Below, piece after piece: positions 28,708-35,735 of a DNA stretch of 64,000 nucleotides (position 1 is the first letter of the stretch; every line of letters starts with the position of its first letter). Under the pieces are notes generated by a model. The model saw only the letters and a program-made list of their open reading frames with translations. It made no database searches and had not been told where the DNA came from. The translations under genes and the position numbers were made by a program. This DNA comes from Tenacibaculum larymnensis (lineage in GTDB: Bacteria > Bacteroidota > Bacteroidia > Flavobacteriales > Flavobacteriaceae): positions 434,001 to 498,000 of the forward strand of contig NZ_JAIWJY010000001.1 in NCBI RefSeq assembly GCF_028829235.1, read 5' to 3'.

Positions 28708-29226
28708 TTACGCTTTTTTTGTTTCAGCACAACATGCCATGGTGCAATCTTCTTTACAAGCAGCTTTTTCTGCTTCTGTTTTTGTGCAGCATTCTTTTTC
28801 ACAAGAAGCCTTTTCTGCTTCTGTTTTGTCTGCGCAACATTCCATATTGCATACTTTTTTATCTGCTTCTCTTTTTGCTGTTTCAGAAGCTTTATACATG
28901 TCTCCGCTACCAATTCCTTCTACAAAAGCAATTAAATCTGCTTTGTTTGTTTTGTTAGCATCATATTTTATAGTTGCAATACTGTCGTTAAAAACAACGT
29001 TTGCTTCTAAAACACCTTCTTTCTTACTTAAGTCAGAAGCTATTTTTCTAGCACAACCTATTTCACAAGTCATTCCTGAAATACTTAAAGAAAGCTCTTT
29101 AGAATCAGCTGCTACCGCTGTTTTTTGCTCTTGAGGTGCCTCCTCTTTTTTAGCTTCGTTTTTACATCCAACAGCTAAAAAGCTAACAAAAGCTAAAGCA
29201 AATAGTATTTTCTGAATTTTCATCAT
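28708..29226 (-). CDS. Heavy-metal-associated lipoprotein with Cys-rich tail, 172 aa
   Basis: The lipobox AVGC puts the lipidated Cys at residue 21, so the protein sits in an envelope membrane. Residues 45-110 are an HMA (copper-chaperone-like) domain with GMTCEIGC, in which the two metal Cys are three residues apart rather than the usual CxxC. After that come about 50 residues with some ten Cys in repeats (CNMECC, ASCEKECC, AACKEDC, MACC) separated by KTEAEKA. The tail looks metallothionein-like; metal binding is inferred. The ATG at 29223 is an equally possible start. A -7 box lies just upstream. Confidence 0.85.
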   Translation of the reverse strand: MMKIQKILFALAFVSFLAVGCKNEAKKEEAPQEQKTAVAADSKELSLSISGMTCEIGCARKIASDLSKKEGVLEANVVFNDSIATIKYDANKTNKADLIAFVEGIGSGDMYKASETAKREADKKVCNMECCADKTEAEKASCEKECCTKTEAEKAACKEDCTMACCAETKKA

Positions 29227-29248
29227 TTTTATTTATTGAGTTATTCAG

Positions 29249-29256
29249 CAAATTTA
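29249..29256 (-). promoter_or_regulatory. -7 promoter element of the heavy-metal lipoprotein gene
   Basis: On the - strand TAAATTTG, an exact TAnnTTTG match 22 bp before the start codon. Confidence 0.5.
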
Positions 29257-29315
29257 TCAATAAAATCAAAATTAAAAATAGAAATAAACGACTTTTGTAC
29301 TTAAATTAATTGAGA

Positions 29316-30188
29316 ATGAATAGTCAACAACAAAAATGGTTGTTTTTAATAGTGCTTTCACTGGTTTGGGGAAGCTCTTTTATTTTAATGAAAAAGGCAT
29401 TAATTGGGTTAACTCCAGTTCAAGTAGGTGCTTTACGAATGCTAATTACAGCAGTTTTTTTATTGTTGGTTGGATTTAAAAGTTTAAAGAGAATAGAAAA
29501 GAGACATTGGAAGTATGTTGCTTACACAGCAATTTTGGGTACTTTTTTTCCTTCGTTTTTATTTGCTTTTGCTGTAAGTAAAATAGACAGCTCTATACCA
29601 GCTATTTTAAACTCATTAACGCCTTTTAATACATTTATCTTTGGAGCACTGGTGTTTGGGTTTACTTTTAAAAGAAAACAGTTTTATGGAGTTTTAATAG
29701 GTTTAGCAGGTACTTTGATACTTATTTTAAAGGGAGCTGAATTAAATCCGAATCAAAACTATTGGTATGCTGTTTTAATACTAATAGCTTCAATAGGATA
29801 TGCGTTTAATGTAAATATGATTAAAAAGTATTTAGATGATTTAGATGCACTGGCAATTACAACCGGAAACTTTTTATTATTGATAATACCAGCGTTTATA
29901 GTTTTAGCTTTTTCTGGATTCTTTTCAACTTTTGAAGTAACAGCAGAAACAACTTCAGCATTAGGTTATATTACCGTTTTAGCTGTTGTAGGAACAGGAA
30001 TAGCAAAAGTGCTATTTAATAAAATGGTGCATCTATCATCTCCTGTTTTTGCAGCTTCAGTTACGTATTTAATTCCAGGAGTAGCTGTAATTTGGGGAAT
30101 TGTTGATGGAGAAAAGCTAAGCTTAATTCAGTTATTAGCAGGAGGGATTATTTTGTTTGGAGTTTGGTTGGTAAATAAAGCTAGATAG
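29316..30188 (+). CDS. EamA-family (DMT superfamily) transporter
   Basis: 290 residues from ATG 29316 (MNSQQQKW); a TTG at 29310 would add two residues. Ten hydrophobic segments in two EamA repeats, each with the usual openings (SLVWGSSFILMKKAL and GTGIAKVLFNKMV). Members export metabolites or amino acids across the inner membrane; the substrate here cannot be told from sequence. It is divergent from the heavy-metal lipoprotein gene and ends at a bidirectional terminator. Confidence 0.9.
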   Translation: MNSQQQKWLFLIVLSLVWGSSFILMKKALIGLTPVQVGALRMLITAVFLLLVGFKSLKRIEKRHWKYVAYTAILGTFFPSFLFAFAVSKIDSSIPAILNSLTPFNTFIFGALVFGFTFKRKQFYGVLIGLAGTLILILKGAELNPNQNYWYAVLILIASIGYAFNVNMIKKYLDDLDALAITTGNFLLLIIPAFIVLAFSGFFSTFEVTAETTSALGYITVLAVVGTGIAKVLFNKMVHLSSPVFAASVTYLIPGVAVIWGIVDGEKLSLIQLLAGGIILFGVWLVNKAR

Positions 30189-30209
30189 TTTTAAAATTAC
30201 TTAAAATAA

Positions 30210-30240
30210 AAAGAGCCAAAATATTGCATTTTGGCTCTTT
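30210..30240. terminator. Bidirectional terminator between EamA and M16 genes
   Basis: A perfect 13-bp stem (AAAGAGCCAAAAT) with loop ATTGC and A/T-runs on both sides, placed between convergent genes. Confidence 0.85.
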
Positions 30241-30266
30241 CATTTTTATAGACTTAGGTCTAATTC

Positions 30267-32315
30267 TTATTTAAAATCAGCGTCAGTAACTCCTTCGTTA
30301 ATTTTAATTTCTTTTGTAATAAACTCCATTTTCATTGGTCCCATAGTTTGGATCATCTTATGAGGGAATTTAATTCCATTTACCTCTTTGTAATCTGCAA
30401 ATACTACAGGTACTTTTATTTCTCCTTGTGGTCCTTTAGCAGTTTTTACCTCTTTAACCTTTAATCCAGATTTTACATCATAAAAGATTTCTTTTTTACC
30501 ATGTTTAATAACATAAGCATTGTTTCCGTCTATAGGCTCAATTCTATCTAAAGTTCCAGCTTTATAAGCTTTATCAGCAAAAGGAGCAGATTCTTTTTTT
30601 GCTTTTTCTAACTCTTCTCCTGTCATTTCTTTTTTCTGACCATTAGCTTCTTGATATCCTTGAGTTCCATCAAAAATTACTTTTTGCATCACATTACCCA
30701 TCATAGAAACAATTACAGAAGACTTGTTAGGAGTTGCATTTTTCTGAACTAAACTTAATTGCATTCCTTGAACTGCAGCATTAGAAGTAATCATTACAGA
30801 CTTTACTTTTGCTACTTTGTCTTTTCCACCAATAGCTTTAAAATAATCATCCACTACACTAGAAGCTGTAACACCGCTAGGTATAGGTAAACTCATTGCA
30901 GGTTTATCAGTAGGATTTCCGTTTTTATCAAAATAGTTAATCTTATAATCAGCTGTTTTTTCTAGGTTCTTTAAAACATCAATTCCTTTACCTGTAATAA
31001 TAATACGAGCTTTATCTCCTTTGAAGTACTTAATTGCTGCATTTTGTACATCGTTTAATGTTACAGCATTAATGTTTTTTAAGTAGTTCTTGTAATAATC
31101 AGCAGGTAAGTCGTTTGTTAAAATATTTAAAGCATATGAAGCTACTGTTTGAGGCTTCTCAACGTTACGAACAAAGTTTCCAATGTATTTAGCTTTTGCT
31201 ATATCTAACTCTTCTTGAGTTGCTTTTTGGTAGCGGATTTTGTTGATTTCTTTCATCGCTTCAACCATAGCGCTATCAGTAACCATGTTTCTTACAGATG
31301 CAGTTGTTTTAAAACGAGAAGCATATCTACTTGATCCGATTCCTGAATAAGCTCCATAAGTGTAGCCTTTATCTTCACGAAGGTTTTTGTATAATCTACC
31401 AGTACCGCCTCCACCAAGAATTTGGTTAGCTAATAAAGCAGCATAGTAGTCTTTATCGTTCATCTTTAAATCTACTGCGTTAATAATAGATAACTCAGAC
31501 TGAACAGCATTTGGCATATCAATAAAATTGATCTCAGTAGTTGTTGGATTTTCAACTTTTGGTAATTTTTGAGTAACTAAATCACCTTTTTTCCAAGTTC
31601 CAAATAAGTCTTTAACTTGTGATTTAATTTCATTAAAGTTTACATCACCAATTATAATTAAGTATGCGTTGTTAGGCTTATACGTTTTGTTGTATAAGTC
31701 TTTAACATCTTGTAACGTAACATTTTTTAACGTTTCTTCAGAGGTAAACTCTCCAAAAGGGTGATTTTTACCATACGTTAATGCGTTTTCAACTCTACTA
31801 GCAATAGCTTTAACACTCTTAGCGTTGTTTTTTATACCGTCAAGAGATTGCTTCATTTGCTTATCAAATTCTTCTTGAGTAAACACAGGGTTAAAAGCAG
31901 CATCAGCCATTAATCCTAATACTTTTGGAAAGTATTTAGATAATGAACTTGCTCTAGCTCCTTCATCCCAAAAAGAGATGTTAGCTCCTAAAAAGTCAAC
32001 TTCTTCATCAAACTTTGCTTTAGGAGTGTTTTTTGATCCTGTTCCAAGCATTCCACTTAATAAGCCCTCAACACCTTTTTTATTTCCATAAGACATTGGT
32101 GGGTTATCAATGGTTAATGTAGCAGATACTCTTGGTAATTTATGATTTTCAACCACTAAAACTTGCAATCCGTTAGGTAAAGCAAACTTTTTAGGAGTTC
32201 CTAAGTTAATTTTAGGAGCTGGACCTGGTTTTGGCTGTTGGGTTCTATCAATCTGCGCTGAAACAGTTAATGATAGAAATAATATTGTGATAATTGAAAA
32301 TATTTTCGTTTTCAT
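30267..32315 (-). CDS. M16-family protein without zinc site, fused to a LolA-like domain
   Basis: 682 residues with a signal peptide (ending VSAQ). Residues 30-450 have the two M16 lobes (FALPNGLQVLVVEN, KTYKPNNAYLIIIGDV, LGGGGTGRLYKNLREDKGYTYG). The place where HxxEH should stand reads GVEGLLSGML, so the zinc-binding residues are lost. The C-terminal 190 residues (about 490-682) resemble an outer-membrane lipoprotein-carrier-like beta domain seen on many Bacteroidota M16 proteins. It lies 19 bp after the catalytic M16 gene and is probably its inactive partner, as in two-subunit M16B peptidases. Periplasmic. Confidence 0.9.
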   Translation of the reverse strand: MKTKIFSIITILFLSLTVSAQIDRTQQPKPGPAPKINLGTPKKFALPNGLQVLVVENHKLPRVSATLTIDNPPMSYGNKKGVEGLLSGMLGTGSKNTPKAKFDEEVDFLGANISFWDEGARASSLSKYFPKVLGLMADAAFNPVFTQEEFDKQMKQSLDGIKNNAKSVKAIASRVENALTYGKNHPFGEFTSEETLKNVTLQDVKDLYNKTYKPNNAYLIIIGDVNFNEIKSQVKDLFGTWKKGDLVTQKLPKVENPTTTEINFIDMPNAVQSELSIINAVDLKMNDKDYYAALLANQILGGGGTGRLYKNLREDKGYTYGAYSGIGSSRYASRFKTTASVRNMVTDSAMVEAMKEINKIRYQKATQEELDIAKAKYIGNFVRNVEKPQTVASYALNILTNDLPADYYKNYLKNINAVTLNDVQNAAIKYFKGDKARIIITGKGIDVLKNLEKTADYKINYFDKNGNPTDKPAMSLPIPSGVTASSVVDDYFKAIGGKDKVAKVKSVMITSNAAVQGMQLSLVQKNATPNKSSVIVSMMGNVMQKVIFDGTQGYQEANGQKKEMTGEELEKAKKESAPFADKAYKAGTLDRIEPIDGNNAYVIKHGKKEIFYDVKSGLKVKEVKTAKGPQGEIKVPVVFADYKEVNGIKFPHKMIQTMGPMKMEFITKEIKINEGVTDADFK

Positions 32316-32334
32316 TAAAATTCAGTTTAGATGA

Positions 32335-33651
32335 TTATTTCTTTTTTGGTAAATATTCGATAACAACACGACGGTTTTTAGCTAAATATTTTTTAGCAAC
32401 GTCTCTAATTTCTTCTTTAGTAATAGAGTTGATAACTTCTAACTCTTTGTTAATTTGATTAGTGTTTCCAACTAACATATAATTTCTTGCTAAAGAGTTA
32501 GCGATACCTTGTACACTAGAATTTGAAGCAACAAACTGATTTTCAAATTTATTACGAACCTTTTGTAAGTCTCTATCAGAAATTAACTCTGTTTGAAGTT
32601 TTTCAATTTCTTCATCCATTTCTTTAATTAAATCATCTAAAGATGTTTTTCCTAAAGGAATAGCTCCAATGTTGTAAACACTGTAATCTTCTAGGTTACG
32701 AGCAAAAGAAAATACTTGTAATGCTTTTTTCTTATCGTCAACTAGTTTTTTATACAATCTAGAGCTTTTTCCGTTACTTAAAATAGTAGAAATTACATCC
32801 AATACTTTAGAGTCTCTTTCTTTCATTGAAGGAGTTTTGTGTGCTAATAAAATAGCTGGCAATTGAATATTTGAGTCGTATTCTTTTACGCGTTTTTCTT
32901 TAGCTCTTTCAGGCTCAACTACCTTGTCTCTTTTTGGAAGCTTTCTTGCAGGAATTGGCTCAAAATAATCTTTAATTAACTTTTTAGTTGAAGCTTTTTC
33001 AAAATCACCAGCAACAACTAACACAGCATTATTTGGCATGTACCACTTGTTGTAAAAATCTTGAAATTCACTCAGTTTAGCGGCATCTAAATCTTTAATG
33101 TAACCAATCATAGGTCTACCATAATTGTGCTTGTCAAAAATATGGCTGTATACATCTCCATATATAATTTTCCCATAAGGAGCATTATCCATACGTTGAC
33201 GTTTTTCTTCTTTTACCACCTCGTTTTGAGTATCTACAGCTTTTTGGTCGATAATTGGATGTAATAATCGCTCAGATTCCATCCACAAACCTAATTGTAA
33301 GTTATTAGAAGGAAATGTTTCGTAGTAGTAGGTTCTATCCCAGTTAGTGTTAGCATTACCAGTTCCACCATTCGCAGCTTCAATTTTATTCCATTCACCA
33401 CGGCCAATATTTTTAGTTCCGGTAAATAACAAGTGCTCATAAAAATGCGCCATTCCTGTTTTACCATTCTCTTCATCTTTAGACCCTACATGGTACATTA
33501 CTCCAACAGTAACAACAGGAGCAGAATTGTCTTGATGCAAAATAACGTGCATTCCGTTGCTTAAATCGTACTCTTCAAACTCAACTTTTTGTGCATTAGC
33601 CGATAAGCCTAACAACAAAGCTGAAGCTAGAGTGATAACTCTTTTTCTCAT
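32335..33651 (-). CDS. M16-family zinc metallopeptidase, catalytic subunit
   Basis: 438 residues from ATG 33651, which gives a clean signal peptide (MRKRVITLASALLLGLSANA); the frame is open to 33849, but that extra part is unlike the family and crosses the intergenic region. The zinc site is HFYEH (69-73) with the downstream Glu in NEVVKEEKR (148 or 149). The second lobe has MPNNAVLVVAGDF and SNGKSSRLYKKLV. It should degrade peptides in the periplasm together with the inactive partner encoded 19 bp downstream. Confidence 0.93.
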   Translation of the reverse strand: MRKRVITLASALLLGLSANAQKVEFEEYDLSNGMHVILHQDNSAPVVTVGVMYHVGSKDEENGKTGMAHFYEHLLFTGTKNIGRGEWNKIEAANGGTGNANTNWDRTYYYETFPSNNLQLGLWMESERLLHPIIDQKAVDTQNEVVKEEKRQRMDNAPYGKIIYGDVYSHIFDKHNYGRPMIGYIKDLDAAKLSEFQDFYNKWYMPNNAVLVVAGDFEKASTKKLIKDYFEPIPARKLPKRDKVVEPERAKEKRVKEYDSNIQLPAILLAHKTPSMKERDSKVLDVISTILSNGKSSRLYKKLVDDKKKALQVFSFARNLEDYSVYNIGAIPLGKTSLDDLIKEMDEEIEKLQTELISDRDLQKVRNKFENQFVASNSSVQGIANSLARNYMLVGNTNQINKELEVINSITKEEIRDVAKKYLAKNRRVVIEYLPKKK

Positions 33652-33859
33652 TGATTGAAATTTAATTTTTAATGATTTTCGTGTATTTGACGTGAAATTA
33701 TAGTATTTGTTACAGTTGAAATAATAAAAACGAACCTTTTTTATGCTAAAAGAGTAATTTTCTGAGTAATACATTTTTTTTTGAAGTAAAAAATGTATAT
33801 TTGCACCCGCATTTTTATTTAAGAAAGTGTGAATAAAGTATAAACGCAAAACAAATAGT
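33652..33859. promoter_or_regulatory. Divergent region between M16 and rplU, with rplU -7 box
   Basis: A 208-bp AT-rich region. TATATTTG at 33796-33803 matches TAnnTTTG exactly and lies 56 bp before the rplU ATG. The M16 promoter was not identified with confidence. Confidence 0.55.
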
Positions 33860-34345
33860 ATGTACGCAATCGTAGAGATAGCAGGGCAGCAATTTAAAGT
33901 AGCAAAAGACCAAAAAGTATACGTACACCGTTTACCAGAAGCAGAAGGATCAAAAGTAACTTTTGATAATGTAATGCTTATTGAAGATAAAGGAAACGTA
34001 ACTATTGGCGCCCCAGCTATAGAAGGTGCAGGAGTAACTGCAAAGATTTTAGGTCACTTAAAAGGTGATAAAGTAATCGTTTTCAAAAAGAAAAGAAGAA
34101 AAGGTTACAAAAAGAAAAATGGACACAGACAGTATTTAACTGAAATTCAAATCGAAGGAATTTCTGCGTCAGGAGTAAAAAAGGCGGCTGCTAAGAAAGA
34201 AGCTCCTAAGGCTGAAGCAAAAGAAGAATCGAAGGATTTAAGTTCAATGACTGTAGCAGAATTAAAAGCTTTAGCTAAAGAACAAGGTATTACAGGATAC
34301 ACTTCTTTAAAGAAAGCAGAATTAATTGAAGCATTAAGTAAATAA
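33860..34345 (+). CDS. rplU: 50S ribosomal protein L21 with C-terminal SAP/Rho-N-like extension
   Basis: 161 residues. The first 105 are normal L21 (MYAIVEIAGQQFKVAKDQKV, KKRRKGYKKKNGHRQ). After an Ala/Lys/Glu-rich linker, the last 40 residues (MTVAELKALAKEQGITGYTS, then LKKAELIEAL) match the helix-extended-loop-helix pattern of SAP or Rho N-terminal domains, which bind nucleic acids. The extension is seen in other Bacteroidota L21 proteins, to my knowledge without a known role. rpmA follows after 22 bp, the standard pair. Confidence 0.95.
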   Translation: MYAIVEIAGQQFKVAKDQKVYVHRLPEAEGSKVTFDNVMLIEDKGNVTIGAPAIEGAGVTAKILGHLKGDKVIVFKKKRRKGYKKKNGHRQYLTEIQIEGISASGVKKAAAKKEAPKAEAKEESKDLSSMTVAELKALAKEQGITGYTSLKKAELIEALSK

Positions 34346-34367
34346 TTAACTTTAAAAACTTACAAAG

Positions 34368-34628
34368 ATGGCTCATAAGAAAGGTGTCGGTAGTTCGAAG
34401 AACGGTCGTGAATCAGAATCGAAACGATTAGGAGTAAAGATTTTTGGAGGACAAGCTGCTATTGCAGGTAACATTATTGTTCGTCAAAGAGGAACTCAAC
34501 ACAATCCAGGTGAAAATGTTTACATGGGTAAAGATCATACTTTACATGCTAAAGTTGATGGTGTTGTAAAATTCCAAAAGAAAAGAGATAATAAATCATA
34601 TGTTTCTGTAACTCCATTTGAGGCTTAA
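34368..34628 (+). CDS. rpmA: 50S ribosomal protein L27
   Basis: 86 residues, starting [20 protein letters not shown] and continuing [10 protein letters not shown], the classic L27 N-terminus that reaches the peptidyl transferase centre. No cleaved N-terminal extension of the Firmicutes kind. It is co-transcribed with rplU and followed by a strong terminator. Confidence 0.97.
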   Translation: MAHKKGVGSSKNGRESESKRLGVKIFGGQAAIAGNIIVRQRGTQHNPGENVYMGKDHTLHAKVDGVVKFQKKRDNKSYVSVTPFEA

Positions 34629-34651
34629 GAAACTAACGATTAGGATAAGAT

Positions 34652-34683
34652 AAAAAGCTCAACTAAATTTAGTTGAGCTTTTT
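34652..34683 (+). terminator. Terminator of rplU-rpmA
   Basis: A perfect palindrome of AAAAAGCTCAACTAAA and its complement, followed by a T-run. It lies 24 bp after the rpmA stop. Confidence 0.9.
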
Positions 34684-34723
34684 TGTGTATATAAATAAAC
34701 GAACATTAGAATTTATATAAAAA

Positions 34724-34747
34724 AAACACCACTTTAAAGTGGTGTTT
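34724..34747 (-). terminator. Hairpin with U-run on the minus strand
   Basis: AAACACCACTTT and its exact complement, with an eight-base A-run on the + strand side at 34719-34726, so the U-run belongs to a leftward transcript. No - strand coding gene ends here. Confidence 0.65.
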
Positions 34748-34774
34748 CATAACTTAATATCATTATTGATTAAT

Positions 34775-34800
34775 CCCCCAATTTATCAATATGATTCCCC
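34775..34800. promoter_or_regulatory. C-run direct repeat, copy 1
   Basis: CCCCC, 17 bases, CCCC: the two C-runs start 22 bp apart. The flanks (TTAAT before, TT after) and most of the spacer agree with the sequence at 43826-43850. It lies about 200 bp before the LytTR regulator gene. LytTR proteins usually bind direct repeats 21-22 bp apart, so an operator is possible; it could instead be part of the candidate RNA. Confidence 0.4.
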
Positions 34801-34942
34801 TTGTGTATTACACTGCAAATATCATATAAAAGAACGTTTATTAATGTAAAGGATGTATAAATGGTTTGCTTTTTTGTGTAAATGGTAAAAAAAATATGTT
34901 TATGACATAGTTTTGAACTGATTTTTTGCTAAAATCGTATTA

Positions 34943-34982
34943 GTTACATTTTATTTTTAAAATATTATCTGTTACATTTGAT
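34943..34982 (+). promoter_or_regulatory. Promoter region of the LytTR operon with 12-bp repeat
   Basis: TACATTTG at 34973-34980 is a perfect TAnnTTTG box 17 bp before the ATG. The sequence GTTACATTTTAT at 34943-34954 is repeated as GTTACATTTGAT at 34971-34982, so the -7 region itself is one copy of a direct repeat 28 bp apart. Confidence 0.5.
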
Positions 34983-34997
34983 ATAAATGTACATGAA

Positions 34998-35735
34998 ATG
35001 TTAAGAGCAGTTATAGTTGATGATGAACCAAAAGCAATACAAGGACTTTCTTGGGAACTATCAAGCTTTGGGAATGATATAGAAATCATAGAAACATTCA
35101 CGGTTGCTGAGAAAGCAATTAAGTTTATAAATGAGAATAGTATTGATTGTCTTTTTCTAGATATTGAAATGCCTACGATGGATGGTTTTCAATTGTTAGA
35201 GAAAATTGAGAATAAAGATTTTGCCGTAATTATTACAACAGCATATAATGAATATGCAATTAAGGCATTGAAGAATCAAGCGATAGATTATCTCCTTAAA
35301 CCTATTGATTCTGATGATTTGGAGGAAACGATAGGTAGAGTTAAACAACACTATAAGAAGAATAATAATACCGAAAAGGTTGAAAAAATATTATCAAGCT
35401 TTAATGAAAAATTCAATAGAAGAAAAATAACTATTAATACAGATGGTAAACTAGTCTTTTTATCTCAAGATGAAATTTTGTTTGTAGAATCTGATGGTAA
35501 TTATTCAACAATCTATACTACTGGAGCGAATAAGAAAATTGTAGTTACAAAAAAACTAAAAGAAATAAACTTACTTCTTCCAGAAGATCATTTTTTTAGA
35601 ATACATAATTCATATATAATTAACTTAAATAAAATAAAAGAGTTTTTAAAGTCTGATGGTTATGTTGTATTAGAAAATAACCATAAAATTCCTGTTTCTA
35701 GACAAAGAAAATCGGATTTCCTAGAAAAATTTTAA
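34998..35735 (+). CDS. LytTR-family response regulator
   Basis: 245 residues. The receiver domain has the acidic pair DDE at 8-10, phosphoacceptor Asp55 in LFLDIEMPTMDGF and the conserved Lys in YLLKPID. The LytTR DNA-binding domain covers about 140-245 (ILFVESDGNYSTIYT, FFRIHNSYIINLNKI, IPVSRQRK). Such regulators bind paired direct repeats and are commonly partnered with LytS-type kinases. The kinase gene begins at the base after this stop codon, so the two form one operon. Target genes are unknown. Confidence 0.95.
   Translation: MLRAVIVDDEPKAIQGLSWELSSFGNDIEIIETFTVAEKAIKFINENSIDCLFLDIEMPTMDGFQLLEKIENKDFAVIITTAYNEYAIKALKNQAIDYLLKPIDSDDLEETIGRVKQHYKKNNNTEKVEKILSSFNEKFNRRKITINTDGKLVFLSQDEILFVESDGNYSTIYTTGANKKIVVTKKLKEINLLLPEDHFFRIHNSYIINLNKIKEFLKSDGYVVLENNHKIPVSRQRKSDFLEKF

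Larger units (their letters stand above)
34718..34809 (-). ncRNA. Candidate small RNA on the minus strand
   Basis: In the 369-bp gap between rpmA and the LytTR gene, the - strand has a near-consensus -7 box (GATATTTG, 34816-34823) and, about 90 nt later, a perfect 12-bp hairpin (34724-34747) followed by eight U on the - strand only. No reading frame lies between. About 15 bases after the -7 box the RNA would carry GGGG and GGGGG blocks 17 nt apart, the complement of the motif in the candidate RNA at 43.8 kb. The promoter lacks a good -33 element, so expression is uncertain. Confidence 0.35.

Noticed and set aside
28739..29134. 131-residue open frame on the + strand
   Set aside because: Antisense to the Cys-rich lipoprotein gene; its repeats mirror the Lys/Glu/Ala repeats on the other strand.
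33652..33849. 66-residue N-terminal extension of the catalytic M16 gene
   Set aside because: The downstream ATG gives a proper signal peptide; the extension is AT-rich intergenic sequence.
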